The notes: generated by a model not told the origin, from the letters alone. A stretch of DNA of 64,000 nt from Muribaculaceae bacterium (GCA_910573745.1 CAJSYI010000010.1:17138-81137), one strand, 5' to 3'; positions 15,528-24,284 are shown, counted from the first letter of the stretch. Program-made: numbers and translations.

Positions 15528-15767
15528 ATGAAAAAGTGGCAGAAAATATTGGGCGTTATTGTCGGCGTGATAATCGGAGTATTGAATTTCATCATATTCC
15601 GAGCAATCGAGTATGTCTATATATCAAATGATCTTATAGGCGAGGATAACTTGCCATTATGGCAAGTCAGTAACTATTTTATGGCTTTGGAAGTCCTTTT
15701 TATTGTGACTTACATTGCTGGAATCATACTTTTTATCAAGTTATGGCGGAAAGGAGGTAGGCGATGA
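15528..15767 (+). CDS. Array gene 4: small two-segment membrane protein
   Basis: A 79-residue protein starting MKKWQKILGVIVGVIIGVLNF with two predicted membrane helices and a basic tail (KLWRKGGRR). It is similar in start, topology and tail to the N-terminal half of the 16558-17040 gene, so the two look like paralogues. The last codons (Lys-Gly-Gly) encode the ribosome site of the next gene. Confidence 0.65.
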   Translation: MKKWQKILGVIVGVIIGVLNFIIFRAIEYVYISNDLIGEDNLPLWQVSNYFMALEVLFIVTYIAGIILFIKLWRKGGRR

Positions 15768-16240
15768 AAAAGTTAATCTCAGCCTTAATTATGCCCTTGC
15801 TTTTTGTTGGATGCTCATATCGCAGCGACGACATTAAGGATAATGGCGTGTGGGTGCCTGTACCGATTGGAGAGTCGGTTATGGGATATGACAATATCGG
15901 CGGTAAAATCTATTGGGGGTATATTGTGGGGATGGATTTTACAGAAGATGAGTGCCTTGGAGCGGATATTGAAACATTCCGCGTTTGCAAAGGAACTGAA
16001 TATGCCAGAGACAAACACCGTGTATATTATCCGCATGATGAAATCTGCTATGATGGAGTTGATTGTGGAGGTGTTGTTGCTGAAAAGATAGTCCTGGATG
16101 GTGCGAATCCAAGCCGTTTCAGATATATAGGAGATGGATATGCTGTCAGCGGCAATCAAATGTATCTGAATGGAGAGAAGATTGAGTGGAATGACAGCAT
16201 AATTCAGAAAGGAGGGTCAGCCAATGAGAACATGGATTAA
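15764..16240 (+). CDS. Array gene 5: lipoprotein with DKNYY-like domain
   Basis: A 158-residue lipoprotein. The signal peptide MKKLISALIMPLLFVGC ends in a lipobox with Cys17. The mature part (YARDKHRVYYPHDEICYDGVDCGG...FRYIGDGYAVSGNQMYLNGEKI) resembles the DKNYY repeat family seen in immunity and polymorphic-toxin-linked lipoproteins. It overlaps gene 4 as ATGA with AAAGGAGG upstream. It would sit in the envelope, where it could neutralise periplasmic effectors. Confidence 0.75.
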   Translation: MKKLISALIMPLLFVGCSYRSDDIKDNGVWVPVPIGESVMGYDNIGGKIYWGYIVGMDFTEDECLGADIETFRVCKGTEYARDKHRVYYPHDEICYDGVDCGGVVAEKIVLDGANPSRFRYIGDGYAVSGNQMYLNGEKIEWNDSIIQKGGSANENMD

Positions 16241-16541
16241 TGTATTCATCAAATTCTGGTGGTTCCTTCAAGGCATCATATTATTGGTGTTCGGTTTTTT
16301 TGTTTGGATTCCAATCTCCGTTACGGGCATACTTGTAATTGTTTGCGACTGTTTGTATGACAATCGCAATCATAAGGTTCGCGTATTATCTCGAATCTTG
16401 CTGATGATTTGTGCGTTAGCGTATATGATTTATGTCGGTATGTTGATAGCTGTCGGTTCGCCACAAATATGGTTTGCGGTATCTCTGATAATTGTAGGAA
16501 TTACCGATGTAATACTAAGTATTAAATTAGTCATTAGTTAA
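16224..16541 (+). CDS. Array gene 6: small polytopic membrane protein
   Basis: A 105-residue protein, almost entirely hydrophobic, with three or four predicted helices. It overlaps gene 5 by 17 bases and has AAAGGAGGG before the ATG. Family unknown. Small multi-span proteins of this kind can protect against pore-forming effectors. Confidence 0.65.
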   Translation: MRTWINVFIKFWWFLQGIILLVFGFFVWIPISVTGILVIVCDCLYDNRNHKVRVLSRILLMICALAYMIYVGMLIAVGSPQIWFAVSLIIVGITDVILSIKLVIS

Positions 16542-16557
16542 TTATTAGGAGGATAGT

Positions 16558-17040
16558 ATGAAAAAGTGGCAGGAAGTATCAGGTTGTGTAATCTTCGGAT
16601 TAGGAGCAGTTATTGAATTGCTTTTAGTCTGCAACGCATATCTCGATCTTAAATACATTGTAGAGCCATTCGACATTCAGGATATAATTGAAAGAATGTA
16701 CCTGAGTGTCGATGCACTTTCATGTGCCATGTGGATAAACTATTTCGTGGCACTCGGACTGTTCGTTTACTTGTGGCGAAGAGGAAACCGAGAAAAGAAA
16801 TTACCCAAATATTCTTCAAGCGATGGACTAATACTTGATTGGGTGAATGGCTTTGAAATCAAAAGCAATGTAAGTGAGGATGGCATGGTTATAAAGGCGA
16901 ACAAAGAAGGGTTACTCTCATTGGCTAATCATCTTACGAATTTAGCGCAAGCAGATGTGCCTCCCGGCACTCATATACATTTGGATTCCTTAAACTCGTT
17001 GGAAGATGGTTCGGACAATATAATAATTGAGAAAACATGA
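16558..17040 (+). CDS. Array gene 7: membrane-anchored Imm32-like protein
   Basis: A 160-residue protein. Residues 1-80 (MKKWQEVSGCVIFGLG ... YFVALGLFVYLWRRG) give two or three membrane helices and resemble array gene 4. Residues 90-160 (KANKEGLLSLANHLTNLAQADVPPGTHIHLDSLNSL) match the pattern of immunity protein family Imm32: a GL-xx-L-xx-L-xx-LA helix followed by H-x-HLD. An AGGAGG site precedes the ATG. This is the clearest immunity domain in the array; the cognate toxin is not in the window. The call rests on motif recall, not a search. Confidence 0.65.
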   Translation: MKKWQEVSGCVIFGLGAVIELLLVCNAYLDLKYIVEPFDIQDIIERMYLSVDALSCAMWINYFVALGLFVYLWRRGNREKKLPKYSSSDGLILDWVNGFEIKSNVSEDGMVIKANKEGLLSLANHLTNLAQADVPPGTHIHLDSLNSLEDGSDNIIIEKT

Positions 17041-17417
17041 AACTGAAAGATAAGAACACTGGCAAATTTATTGGTGTGGCGACTATTAGCGGCATACTGA
17101 CTTTTGCTATCGCTTGCGGATTGTGGTATATGGTTTCAGGCGAGAAGTGGTTGGATTTTTGGGGGATTCCTGTCACAATCATTTCGTTTTGGATAATCGG
17201 GGCTTTGATAGCGTGGCTTATCATCCCTGACAGGAAAAGCTATCTGTTAGGCATCGCAGCGTATTTATCCACTATCGGGGTTAATTTCATTATAGCGGCT
17301 TTTAATTTCCTCAACGGAGAAAACGGATGGATTGTCCTGATCGCAATAGGTTTCGCAATTATCTCCATTCCCGGAGCTATTCTGCTGAATTTAGTAACAA
17401 TACGGATTATCAAATGA
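17037..17417 (+). CDS. Array gene 8: four-helix membrane protein
   Basis: A 126-residue protein beginning MKLKDKNTGKF with four predicted helices. It overlaps gene 7 as ATGA. From this gene on, starts no longer have an AAAGGAGG sequence. Its first codons belong to the recurrent ATGAAACTGA start type. Family unknown. Confidence 0.65.
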   Translation: MKLKDKNTGKFIGVATISGILTFAIACGLWYMVSGEKWLDFWGIPVTIISFWIIGALIAWLIIPDRKSYLLGIAAYLSTIGVNFIIAAFNFLNGENGWIVLIAIGFAIISIPGAILLNLVTIRIIK

Positions 17418-17857
17418 AAGTTAAGAAAATTCATATAGCCATCGCGACGGCAATATTGTCATTAATCGTAATCGCCGGTTGCTCCCGAAGTATTGACTAT
17501 AACGATGGTGAGCCTGTGATGTTCTCTGAACTGCCGAAAGAGGTTCAGGACACTCTAATCTGGTGGGGAGAACATACAATCGTATCCGTTGGAGATACGG
17601 TTGTTGTGGAACTGGACGATGTGGTATGTTTTGATTCAGACTATACTTTTTTGCGCTCTACTCTCGGGCCGTGGATAACGTCAAGAGGTTTGCGTCGAAA
17701 TAGAGACGGGAAAGAATGGAAATTTAATGGTAATCTGAATGTGCCGACCCCTATTGTCACCATAGGCGACACCATTTATATTCCATCTGGCTATAATCTT
17801 GTCACTTGCGGAGGAGTGAATCCGGATGCTGTTTTCTATCGGCAAACACTCAATTAA
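17414..17857 (+). CDS. Array gene 9: small lipoprotein
   Basis: A 147-residue lipoprotein with signal peptide MKVKKIHIAIATAILSLIVIAGC (lipobox IAGC). The mature region (DTLIWWGEHTIVSVGDTVVVELDDVVCFDSDYTFLRS) is beta-rich. The start at 17414 overlaps gene 8 as ATGA; a longer frame from 17327 is a shadow. It is likely to be exposed in the periplasm or on the outer membrane. Confidence 0.7.
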   Translation: MKVKKIHIAIATAILSLIVIAGCSRSIDYNDGEPVMFSELPKEVQDTLIWWGEHTIVSVGDTVVVELDDVVCFDSDYTFLRSTLGPWITSRGLRRNRDGKEWKFNGNLNVPTPIVTIGDTIYIPSGYNLVTCGGVNPDAVFYRQTLN

Positions 17858-17866
17858 CTAATCGGC

Positions 17867-18112
17867 ATGGAGGCTTTAATTGAAATGGTTATGTACTCGA
17901 TACTTGGTTCAACATTCCGGCATATTGGAGCGGGCCTCCGATATTTCTTCATCCGAGTTATCCTCAGGAAGAAAGTAACATATAAAAGCCTGCGTTACGA
18001 TAATCCGAAAGATATGGTTCTCGCAAACTTTGACAACGCCTTTGCCAACACCTTTTTCGGTTTTGTAGTCTTTTGCGTACTCCTAATTTTAATGGTCAAA
18101 TACCTGTCATAA
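17867..18112 (+). CDS. Array gene 10: small membrane protein
   Basis: An 81-residue protein with a C-terminal membrane helix (TFFGFVVFCVLLILMVKYLS) and an amphipathic N-terminal half. It begins 9 bases after the previous stop. Family unknown. Confidence 0.55.
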   Translation: MEALIEMVMYSILGSTFRHIGAGLRYFFIRVILRKKVTYKSLRYDNPKDMVLANFDNAFANTFFGFVVFCVLLILMVKYLS

Positions 18113-18113
18113 T

Positions 18114-18650
18114 ATGAAAGCCGATAAATACATAGCGCAAGAATCGTTTACTGCACCAACCTTATGTGTCGTAATGACTGCATGGTGCATATGGGCCGGT
18201 TGCACTGAGGGCTGGAATATTCTCAGTGTTGGCGGTTTGGTATTTTTCGCTATCGGCATGGTCGTTTACATATTCAAATATGTGAAATATGGACGCAGCG
18301 TATTGATGATTGATGAAACCGGAATCACTATAAAAGATTGGCACAAGAATAAACTCCTGCATTGGGACGAAATCGAGAAATGCGACATAGCATGGCGCAC
18401 CGCTATGGGGCACTGCTTCCGTTGTCTGGGCATAAAGACTTTGGCAGGGAAACGAGAAAAATTCCACGACGTAAGACTATCTGGCAAATTATGCCGAAAC
18501 AGGAGCGTAAGACAAGCCATTGAAAAGTTTGGCGGAACCGAAATATTCGATTATGAAGGTTCAAGCCAACAGAACCGCTATGTCGTAAATATTATGATCT
18601 TCACACTATTGGCAGTATTCGTATTCTTCATAATTTACTCCATAATATGA
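18114..18650 (+). CDS. Array gene 11: membrane protein with PH-like/STM3941-like domain
   Basis: A 178-residue protein. Two N-terminal helices (about 15-60) precede a region SVLMIDETGITIKDWHKNKLLHWDEIEKCDIAW, the beta-rich pattern of bacterial PH-like and STM3941-type domains, and a final C-terminal helix. The same layout recurs in the gene at 21751-22308. Such domains are common in immunity arrays. Its start lies 1 base after the previous stop. Confidence 0.6.
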   Translation: MKADKYIAQESFTAPTLCVVMTAWCIWAGCTEGWNILSVGGLVFFAIGMVVYIFKYVKYGRSVLMIDETGITIKDWHKNKLLHWDEIEKCDIAWRTAMGHCFRCLGIKTLAGKREKFHDVRLSGKLCRNRSVRQAIEKFGGTEIFDYEGSSQQNRYVVNIMIFTLLAVFVFFIIYSII

Positions 18651-19213
18651 AAAAGGCCGGAAAAATAATCGCATATTCTATCGCTCTCCTTATTGTTATA
18701 GCTATAGCAGTTTCTATTGTCGCAATTTATCATATGGGATACAATACAGCTCATTACAGAGAGAAAGACATTGAGGCAATAAATCAGGCGACCTTTGAGA
18801 ATAGATACAACGAGCAATCGGAACATAAAGATATAATTATAAGCAAAGAAGAAGCCATAAAGAATTATTACGGCAAAAATTCGGTATTCGATATTGACCG
18901 TGAAGATTATGAAACCGCAAAATGGGTTCTGGAATCTTCATTTCCGAAAGAAATAATCAGAGATGGAGGCGGGTACAAATGCGTTGAGTCCGGAAACACA
19001 TCATCCGTCGATAGGATAATAAGGATGTTTCCTATTGACCGGTATTTCAAACAATACCTTGGTGTCTGGCAGAATGGGCGAAAGACCGTCACTATATATC
19101 TCACAACAGAATACACTCCGGAGTATGTGGGGCAATATGTGCAATACAAGGGTCTAATACCGGAAGAGATTACGGTAACCATTGATTTGATGACCGAAAA
19201 ACTATCCTTATAA
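18647..19213 (+). CDS. Array gene 12: single-pass anchored protein
   Basis: A 188-residue protein with one N-terminal membrane helix (IIAYSIALLIVIAIAVSIVAIYHM) and a soluble domain exposed outside the cytoplasm by topology. It overlaps gene 11 as ATGA. The soluble domain contains a beta-rich C-terminus (RKTVTIYLTTEYTPEYVGQY). Not recognised. Confidence 0.6.
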   Translation: MKKAGKIIAYSIALLIVIAIAVSIVAIYHMGYNTAHYREKDIEAINQATFENRYNEQSEHKDIIISKEEAIKNYYGKNSVFDIDREDYETAKWVLESSFPKEIIRDGGGYKCVESGNTSSVDRIIRMFPIDRYFKQYLGVWQNGRKTVTIYLTTEYTPEYVGQYVQYKGLIPEEITVTIDLMTEKLSL

Positions 19214-19223
19214 TCCAACTACC

Positions 19224-19880
19224 ATGATTTTAATACTCGGAATTATAATACATCTGATTATCTTTACTTTACTGGCGGTGGTGATTGCATTGCCATTGGC
19301 CGGTATTGTATGTTGGCTAAGCAGGAAGCATAGGAAACGTAACACTATATTGGCATTGTTATCGCCATTCGTGTTTATATACTCGTTCTATTTCACCGGT
19401 CTTGTCGGAGATTTTGCCTGTGCGTCAATCTTTGATACAGGTTGCGGAATGGATGGGTATTATAAGACTGAATTGCCTAACGGTTATCAGATAGAATCTC
19501 ATACATATGGTTTGACCCGAGAAAATTTTACCGGATTTCTCCATAAAGACGGACAGTTTGTCTATGAATGGGTTACTAAAATTAAGGTTTCAGGCGACTC
19601 TATTTCGGGAGAACGTTATGATCTCGACGAAACACCAGGAAGTGAATATTACTTTGCAATAGACACTAAGACTGACAGTATAACGGAATATAAATCGCTC
19701 AGTGAAGCAAAGGCAAAAGCACCGACCGTTGTAACAGAATTAACGTCATTAAAGGCATTCTATTATAAAAGTTGGCCGTGGGTAATCCCTTTGACAATCA
19801 TCGCCGTTGTCGTATCGGCAGGGTTAGTATTTCTTTTATGGTTTGTTGTTATCAAAATATCTGCGCGATGGAGAATTTAA
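19224..19880 (+). CDS. Array gene 13: membrane protein with a soluble loop
   Basis: A 218-residue protein. Two helices at the N-terminus (5-30 and 42-62), a soluble loop of about 100 residues (CGMDGYYKTELPNGYQIESHTYG ... FVYEWVTKIKVSGDSISG), and a C-terminal helix pair. The loop is predicted to face the periplasm. Family unknown. Confidence 0.6.
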   Translation: MILILGIIIHLIIFTLLAVVIALPLAGIVCWLSRKHRKRNTILALLSPFVFIYSFYFTGLVGDFACASIFDTGCGMDGYYKTELPNGYQIESHTYGLTRENFTGFLHKDGQFVYEWVTKIKVSGDSISGERYDLDETPGSEYYFAIDTKTDSITEYKSLSEAKAKAPTVVTELTSLKAFYYKSWPWVIPLTIIAVVVSAGLVFLLWFVVIKISARWRI

Positions 19881-20416
19881 CGACGAAAAGGAGATGGCTA
19901 TTAATCGGATTGCTTCTTATAGAGGCAATGATTATGTTTTGGGTTGTTCCGAAGGCCAATGCCGATGAAATTGAAATGCCAATATCGCTTACGATTAGTC
20001 TATCATTAGCCCTGATGATAAGTCTGGCCATCTTGATAAAATGGAATCAAGGTAATCGCAAGACCGTTATTCCCATCTTCATTGTATGCGTTGCAACATA
20101 TCTTCAGATACTATATTGCTCCGTGTTTTATGATTGGGGCGCCTATGTTTGTATGACCTTGCCGATATTCCAACTGGTATTGGGATATGCGGTATTTCGA
20201 TATTCCACCGACATAGTCTCTTTATTTATTGGCTGCTCGAATCTGATGTTTTCGGCTATATGGGCTAATCAATATCAAGGTTTCCTATGGTTTCATAATA
20301 AGTCCTGTGATTTTGAAACGATGGCAGTGGCGAGTCTTGGCGCCTTTGGCGGTGCTGTGATTGTATTCGCCATATCAGCTATTATGATAATGAAGTTCAA
20401 TCATAAAAACGCTTGA
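19868..20416 (+). CDS. Array gene 14: polytopic membrane protein
   Basis: A 182-residue protein with about six hydrophobic segments. The ATG at 19868 overlaps the end of gene 13 by 13 bases; a longer frame from 19772 is discounted because it would overlap far more. Family unknown; integral membrane immunity protein is a reasonable guess from context alone. Confidence 0.6.
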   Translation: MENLTTKRRWLLIGLLLIEAMIMFWVVPKANADEIEMPISLTISLSLALMISLAILIKWNQGNRKTVIPIFIVCVATYLQILYCSVFYDWGAYVCMTLPIFQLVLGYAVFRYSTDIVSLFIGCSNLMFSAIWANQYQGFLWFHNKSCDFETMAVASLGAFGGAVIVFAISAIMIMKFNHKNA

Positions 20417-20418
20417 GT

Positions 20419-20847
20419 ATGAATTATGATATAACTATCGAATATAAGGATGGCCGGGTAAGTATGAAATTTCTCGGAGTTGATTTCTTTGCACTGGATA
20501 AAGTTTTTGGAACGATGCCAATAAAAAAACTATCCAATTATTGCTTCGGAATTTTCAATACAGAACCGGATGAACCGACCTATATTCAGTCATCCGACAA
20601 TAATATCTCTGAAATCGTATCCGTACCGATTACTAATCCACACTCGCTTATTGAGTTTTTCAGGAGTATTCCGGACAGAGAAGATTTTTCAATATATAAG
20701 TTGAAAATAGATTTCAATGACTTCTCCATGCTCTATGATGATGATTGTATGCTTGTCATAGAGGGCAAGTGCTCTGACAATGCTGAATTTAAATTCTTTA
20801 ATAGACTTTATCGTGACATATGCGATACCCTTGAAAATGAGGATTAA
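20419..20847 (+). CDS. Array gene 15: soluble immunity-like protein
   Basis: A 142-residue acidic soluble protein starting MNYDITIEYKDGRVSMKFLGVDFFALDKVF. The size, acidity and alternating beta strands are typical of cytosolic immunity proteins, but I cannot name the family. The ATG at 20419 is 2 bases after the previous stop and is preferred to a TTG at 20413. Confidence 0.6.
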   Translation: MNYDITIEYKDGRVSMKFLGVDFFALDKVFGTMPIKKLSNYCFGIFNTEPDEPTYIQSSDNNISEIVSVPITNPHSLIEFFRSIPDREDFSIYKLKIDFNDFSMLYDDDCMLVIEGKCSDNAEFKFFNRLYRDICDTLENED

Positions 20848-20864
20848 AGTTATAGTTAATTTGC

Positions 20865-21767
20865 ATGAAATCAGACAACAAGACATATCGGTTTTTCTTT
20901 GGACGGCGGGGTGAGAGGCACTTGCCATTCGGTGCTATGCTGCTGATTCTCGTGCCTTTTCTCATTGTAGGTCAGTATTTCCAGAATCGCAAATATAATG
21001 CTCTGTCGGCAAGTCCGGAACATACATCAACTGTAATTTCAAATATCGGCTACATAGGCAACAGTGGCCCTATAATACATTACAGCTTTACAGTGAATAG
21101 TATTACATATAATGGTGGTATGCATGCCAATGGTTTTGCCGTTGGCGACAGCATAGGCGTGGTGTATCAGAAAGACAATCCCGAAAACAATATGACGGTG
21201 TTCGAGTATTACGACGGCCCTTCGTATGGATTCGTTTCTGCATTTGTCATTCTTGTTGTAATTCTTGCGATTATCCGTTGGCGGAAGATAAGCAGGCAGT
21301 ACAAAGCTGATGCCCCGGTGGAAACCAAAGTGCAAAGGGCATGTGGGATTTATCGTACCTCAAAAGAATATATATTCGTTACGGGTTATGGCAAGACCGG
21401 CTTCGGCTACAATATGAATTATCCTATAAAGTTTGCGCCAATTGATTGTGATGATATAGAATTCAATAATGCTTTTGGCGAAGTTTTCTTAGCCAGCAAT
21501 CGCGAAGAATATAAGGAGCTAAAATCATCGGAACTAATCAAGGCAATGAAACAACGCTCATGGCGACAGCTTCACCTCCATTCGACCTCCGTATTTGTAA
21601 ATCAGGACGACGATAAAATCAGTGTAGTCCCTACTAAATTGGCATCCGATAAATGGCTTGATTGGGATTCCAATCAAGCGCTGACATTTGACGTTGGCAA
21701 TGATTCTATATACGACATCGTAAGTGAAACCCGAAAACTCCTCGATAATCATGAAACTGACCGATAA
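20865..21767 (+). CDS. Array gene 16: DUF3592-like membrane protein
   Basis: A 300-residue protein. An N-terminal helix (MLLILVPFLIVGQYF), an extracytoplasmic beta domain (ISNIGYIGNSGPIIHYSFTVNSITYNGGMHANGFAVGDSIGVVYQKDNPENN) of the DUF3592 pattern, a second helix (SAFVILVVILAIIRW), then a cytoplasmic region of about 160 residues. DUF3592 proteins often accompany toxin-immunity loci. The start of the next gene overlaps its last 17 bases. Confidence 0.65.
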   Translation: MKSDNKTYRFFFGRRGERHLPFGAMLLILVPFLIVGQYFQNRKYNALSASPEHTSTVISNIGYIGNSGPIIHYSFTVNSITYNGGMHANGFAVGDSIGVVYQKDNPENNMTVFEYYDGPSYGFVSAFVILVVILAIIRWRKISRQYKADAPVETKVQRACGIYRTSKEYIFVTGYGKTGFGYNMNYPIKFAPIDCDDIEFNNAFGEVFLASNREEYKELKSSELIKAMKQRSWRQLHLHSTSVFVNQDDDKISVVPTKLASDKWLDWDSNQALTFDVGNDSIYDIVSETRKLLDNHETDR

Positions 21768-22308
21768 AAACTCCGAGATAAGAATCTACCAAAGCGTATG
21801 GAAAAATACGTTTTATGCCATCTGTTGCTTGGCTTTTGCTATTGTCGGATATTTGATTATAATAAATCCAAGTACTAAATGGCCAACGAAAATCTTTGGT
21901 GGTTTGCTGAATATGATATTTTTTGGAGGTGCCAGTGCGCTTTTCTTTGCTATGGCGTCACATAAACGGATTCGCCGCATTCCGTTTTTAATAATCTATG
22001 CAGATAGATTGGGAATTTATAAACAGCGCAATGGTGATTATCATACTATCAATTACGCAGATGTTAAAAAGTTTCGATTAGTAAAGATTCACTCGTCTAA
22101 AATGATTGCGGTGGACTATAAGACAGCTCCACTGATACATAAGTTTGACGGAGCATCCGATTTGAAACAAAATATAATGAACTTCAATTTCAATGAGATT
22201 GGAGCGATAGAAAATATACCCGTTCACAATCTGACAATGAAAGGGAAGGATATTTGTGATATATTGAACCGCCGATTGAATTGTTGGCAAGTAAGACCCG
22301 CTGAATAA
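21751..22308 (+). CDS. Array gene 17: STM3941-like membrane protein
   Basis: A 185-residue protein starting MKLTDKNSEIRIYQS, with two helices (28-46 and 55-78) followed by the PH-like segment RIPFLIIYADRLGIYKQRNGDYHTINYADVKKFRLV. This is the STM3941 arrangement. The ATG at 21751 overlaps gene 16, and its first 16 bases match the start of the 23915 gene almost exactly. The role is unknown. Confidence 0.65.
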   Translation: MKLTDKNSEIRIYQSVWKNTFYAICCLAFAIVGYLIIINPSTKWPTKIFGGLLNMIFFGGASALFFAMASHKRIRRIPFLIIYADRLGIYKQRNGDYHTINYADVKKFRLVKIHSSKMIAVDYKTAPLIHKFDGASDLKQNIMNFNFNEIGAIENIPVHNLTMKGKDICDILNRRLNCWQVRPAE

Positions 22309-22312
22309 GAAT

Positions 22313-23365
22313 ATGAATAATTACGATATTACAAAAATCCAATCGAAAATCAATCGGTTAAAGCGGACTGGTGACTTCAGTCATTTGCGGTCATTCCTTT
22401 TGAAATTGTTATCGGCTTACCCCGATGAATATTATTTCATGGCTGAACTGTCAAGTGCCTGTTATCAATTAAGGAAATATATCGAAGCATTAACTTATGC
22501 ACAAGAGTCATATCAGTTAGCTCCTGATGATTATTGGGTAAGATATATTTATGGCTGTGCATTATCTGCAAATGATAAATTGGAAGAAGCAGCTGAGATG
22601 TTTAATTCAATCATAGCCTGCGATGTGGCTTTTCTCGCTGATTATAAGCATGGCGAAGGGAAAAGATGGGCTGAATCTCTGCTAAACGATAGTAGATATA
22701 TGAGGGCTGTCATTTATCAGCAAGAAGGCAATAATCTTGAGGCACGAGATTTATTCCAAGCACATAAGTCCATAAGAAGGCGTGGGCTATATAGCGATTT
22801 TTCGATCAAACAAGTTAATGAGCATATTAAATGGCTGGATATGATTATCGGCGATACCGACAGGGACTATTCTATTTCAAAATATCGTCCGCAGTTCTAT
22901 GATGCTGAAGGATGCTACATTCATAACGAGTGGACTTCAATCTCTGATATTGGCAAATCGTTTGCAGATGGAATACTCACAGCCGATGAGTATATTGAAG
23001 CGGAGAACCGATATATTGATACGGCTATTGATTTAGCAAAATTGGCTGGTTGTTCATATCTTATAGTGAGTTACATGGAGGGTGATTCAAAGGATATTGT
23101 AAATTCAGTTAAGGGTCACAAACTGAATCATGGCCTTATTGAAAGAGCAAAGACAATCCGACAAGGATTAAGAATCTCACTAAAGGACTGTCCGGACTAT
23201 CTTCGCCTATGCCTGCGAGAATGTTGTTGGGCTGTATTCTCCAACAAGACACATAATTTCCTTGTCAAGTTTGGCTACGACTATTATATGCATGTTCATA
23301 CTGCCGTGCCAAAAAATCAGGTTGTTGAAATTGTAACCAGAAACGGATTGTATCTTCGCCCATGA
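22313..23365 (+). CDS. Array gene 18: TPR-like protein with C-terminal immunity-like domain
   Basis: A 350-residue soluble protein. Residues 20-110 contain TPR-type helices (YFMAELSSACYQLRKYIEALTYAQESYQLAPDDYWVRYIYGCALSANDKLEEAAEMF). Residues 190-350 form a separate domain (WTSISDIGKSFADGILTADEYIEAENRYID ... KFGYDYYMHVHTAVP) of a type seen in immunity proteins with a conserved aromatic C-terminus. This combination suggests a larger cytosolic protector. The domain name is not certain. Confidence 0.6.
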   Translation: MNNYDITKIQSKINRLKRTGDFSHLRSFLLKLLSAYPDEYYFMAELSSACYQLRKYIEALTYAQESYQLAPDDYWVRYIYGCALSANDKLEEAAEMFNSIIACDVAFLADYKHGEGKRWAESLLNDSRYMRAVIYQQEGNNLEARDLFQAHKSIRRRGLYSDFSIKQVNEHIKWLDMIIGDTDRDYSISKYRPQFYDAEGCYIHNEWTSISDIGKSFADGILTADEYIEAENRYIDTAIDLAKLAGCSYLIVSYMEGDSKDIVNSVKGHKLNHGLIERAKTIRQGLRISLKDCPDYLRLCLRECCWAVFSNKTHNFLVKFGYDYYMHVHTAVPKNQVVEIVTRNGLYLRP

Positions 23366-23928
23366 AACTAACAAGCAAACATTATAGCAATCAAATATTT
23401 AAGAAGGCTTCTTTTTGCAACGGAGGCTTGGCTGAATGGTGGACTAAAAAAACTTTTAAGCGGTGTGATTTTGATAACTGCGACTTTACCGATATTATGG
23501 CAAGAGGGTGCCGTTTCATAGGCTGTGTTTTCAAAAGAGGAAAGTTACAGCATTTCTATATGGGTTCCACTACTCTGGTAATGCCCCGTAAAACGGTTTA
23601 TCGTAATTGCACATTCGAGCGAGTGAAACTACGCAACTTCGGTATCGCGGACTTTTTCGATTGTTCATTCATTAACTGCGATTTTCGTTCTGCCTTTATT
23701 GCTGCATCTTTTACCCGTTGCAGTTTCATCGGAGAAATTTCCGGTTGCGTATTCTGCGGCCCTCAATATAAAGGCGGTTATTACATAAATTGGCTCAATT
23801 ATTGGATTTCCAATAAAGGACGGCTACACTATGTGGATTTCACTAAAGCCACCCTGATAGATGTTGCCTTTCGTGGTGGTGTAGATTTGTCAACGACTAA
23901 GTTCCCGATAGACTATGAAACTGACTGA
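23362..23928 (+). CDS. Array gene 19: pentapeptide-repeat-like protein
   Basis: A 188-residue protein with repeated C-[DS]-F-x-[NRG] units (KRCDFDNCDFTDIMARGCRFIGCVF ... FFDCSFINCDFRSAF), forming a right-handed quadrilateral helix typical of pentapeptide repeat proteins. Members can mimic DNA or shield targets such as gyrase. It overlaps gene 18 as ATGA and starts MKLTSK, part of the recurrent start type. Its immunity role is inferred from the neighbours. Confidence 0.75.
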   Translation: MKLTSKHYSNQIFKKASFCNGGLAEWWTKKTFKRCDFDNCDFTDIMARGCRFIGCVFKRGKLQHFYMGSTTLVMPRKTVYRNCTFERVKLRNFGIADFFDCSFINCDFRSAFIAASFTRCSFIGEISGCVFCGPQYKGGYYINWLNYWISNKGRLHYVDFTKATLIDVAFRGGVDLSTTKFPIDYETD

Positions 23929-24280
23929 TAAGAGATTTTGGATAACATGGATTGTCGTTGAACTATTGATGTTATCATCTTGTGTTTACATGGCAATCTA
24001 TAGTAAATTTATAGGCATAATGTGTGTTTTCGGAGCAAGCCAACCTTTAATGTTAGCTTTGACTCTATATAAAAAGAAACATCAAAGCGGGGCACTGACA
24101 AATTTAATAATTGTTGGTTTGTATTCCATTTATTCTGTGTATATAAGTATATCAGGACAGGATGCCAATGGTTGGGGTTGGGCATTTTGCATGATTGTTT
24201 TTCCAATAATACAGCTTATACTTCTTTTGTTGTTTTGGGGTATTCAAAAAATTGCTGAAGCAAATGAACAGAAAGAATAA
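23915..24280 (+). CDS. Array gene 20: small polytopic membrane protein
   Basis: A 121-residue protein starting MKLTDKRFWITWIVVELLMLSS with four predicted helices. It overlaps gene 19 by 14 bases. The nucleotide start (ATGAAACTGACTGATAAG) is nearly the same as that of gene 17. Family unknown. Confidence 0.65.
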   Translation: MKLTDKRFWITWIVVELLMLSSCVYMAIYSKFIGIMCVFGASQPLMLALTLYKKKHQSGALTNLIIVGLYSIYSVYISISGQDANGWGWAFCMIVFPIIQLILLLLFWGIQKIAEANEQKE

Positions 24281-24284
24281 CTAT

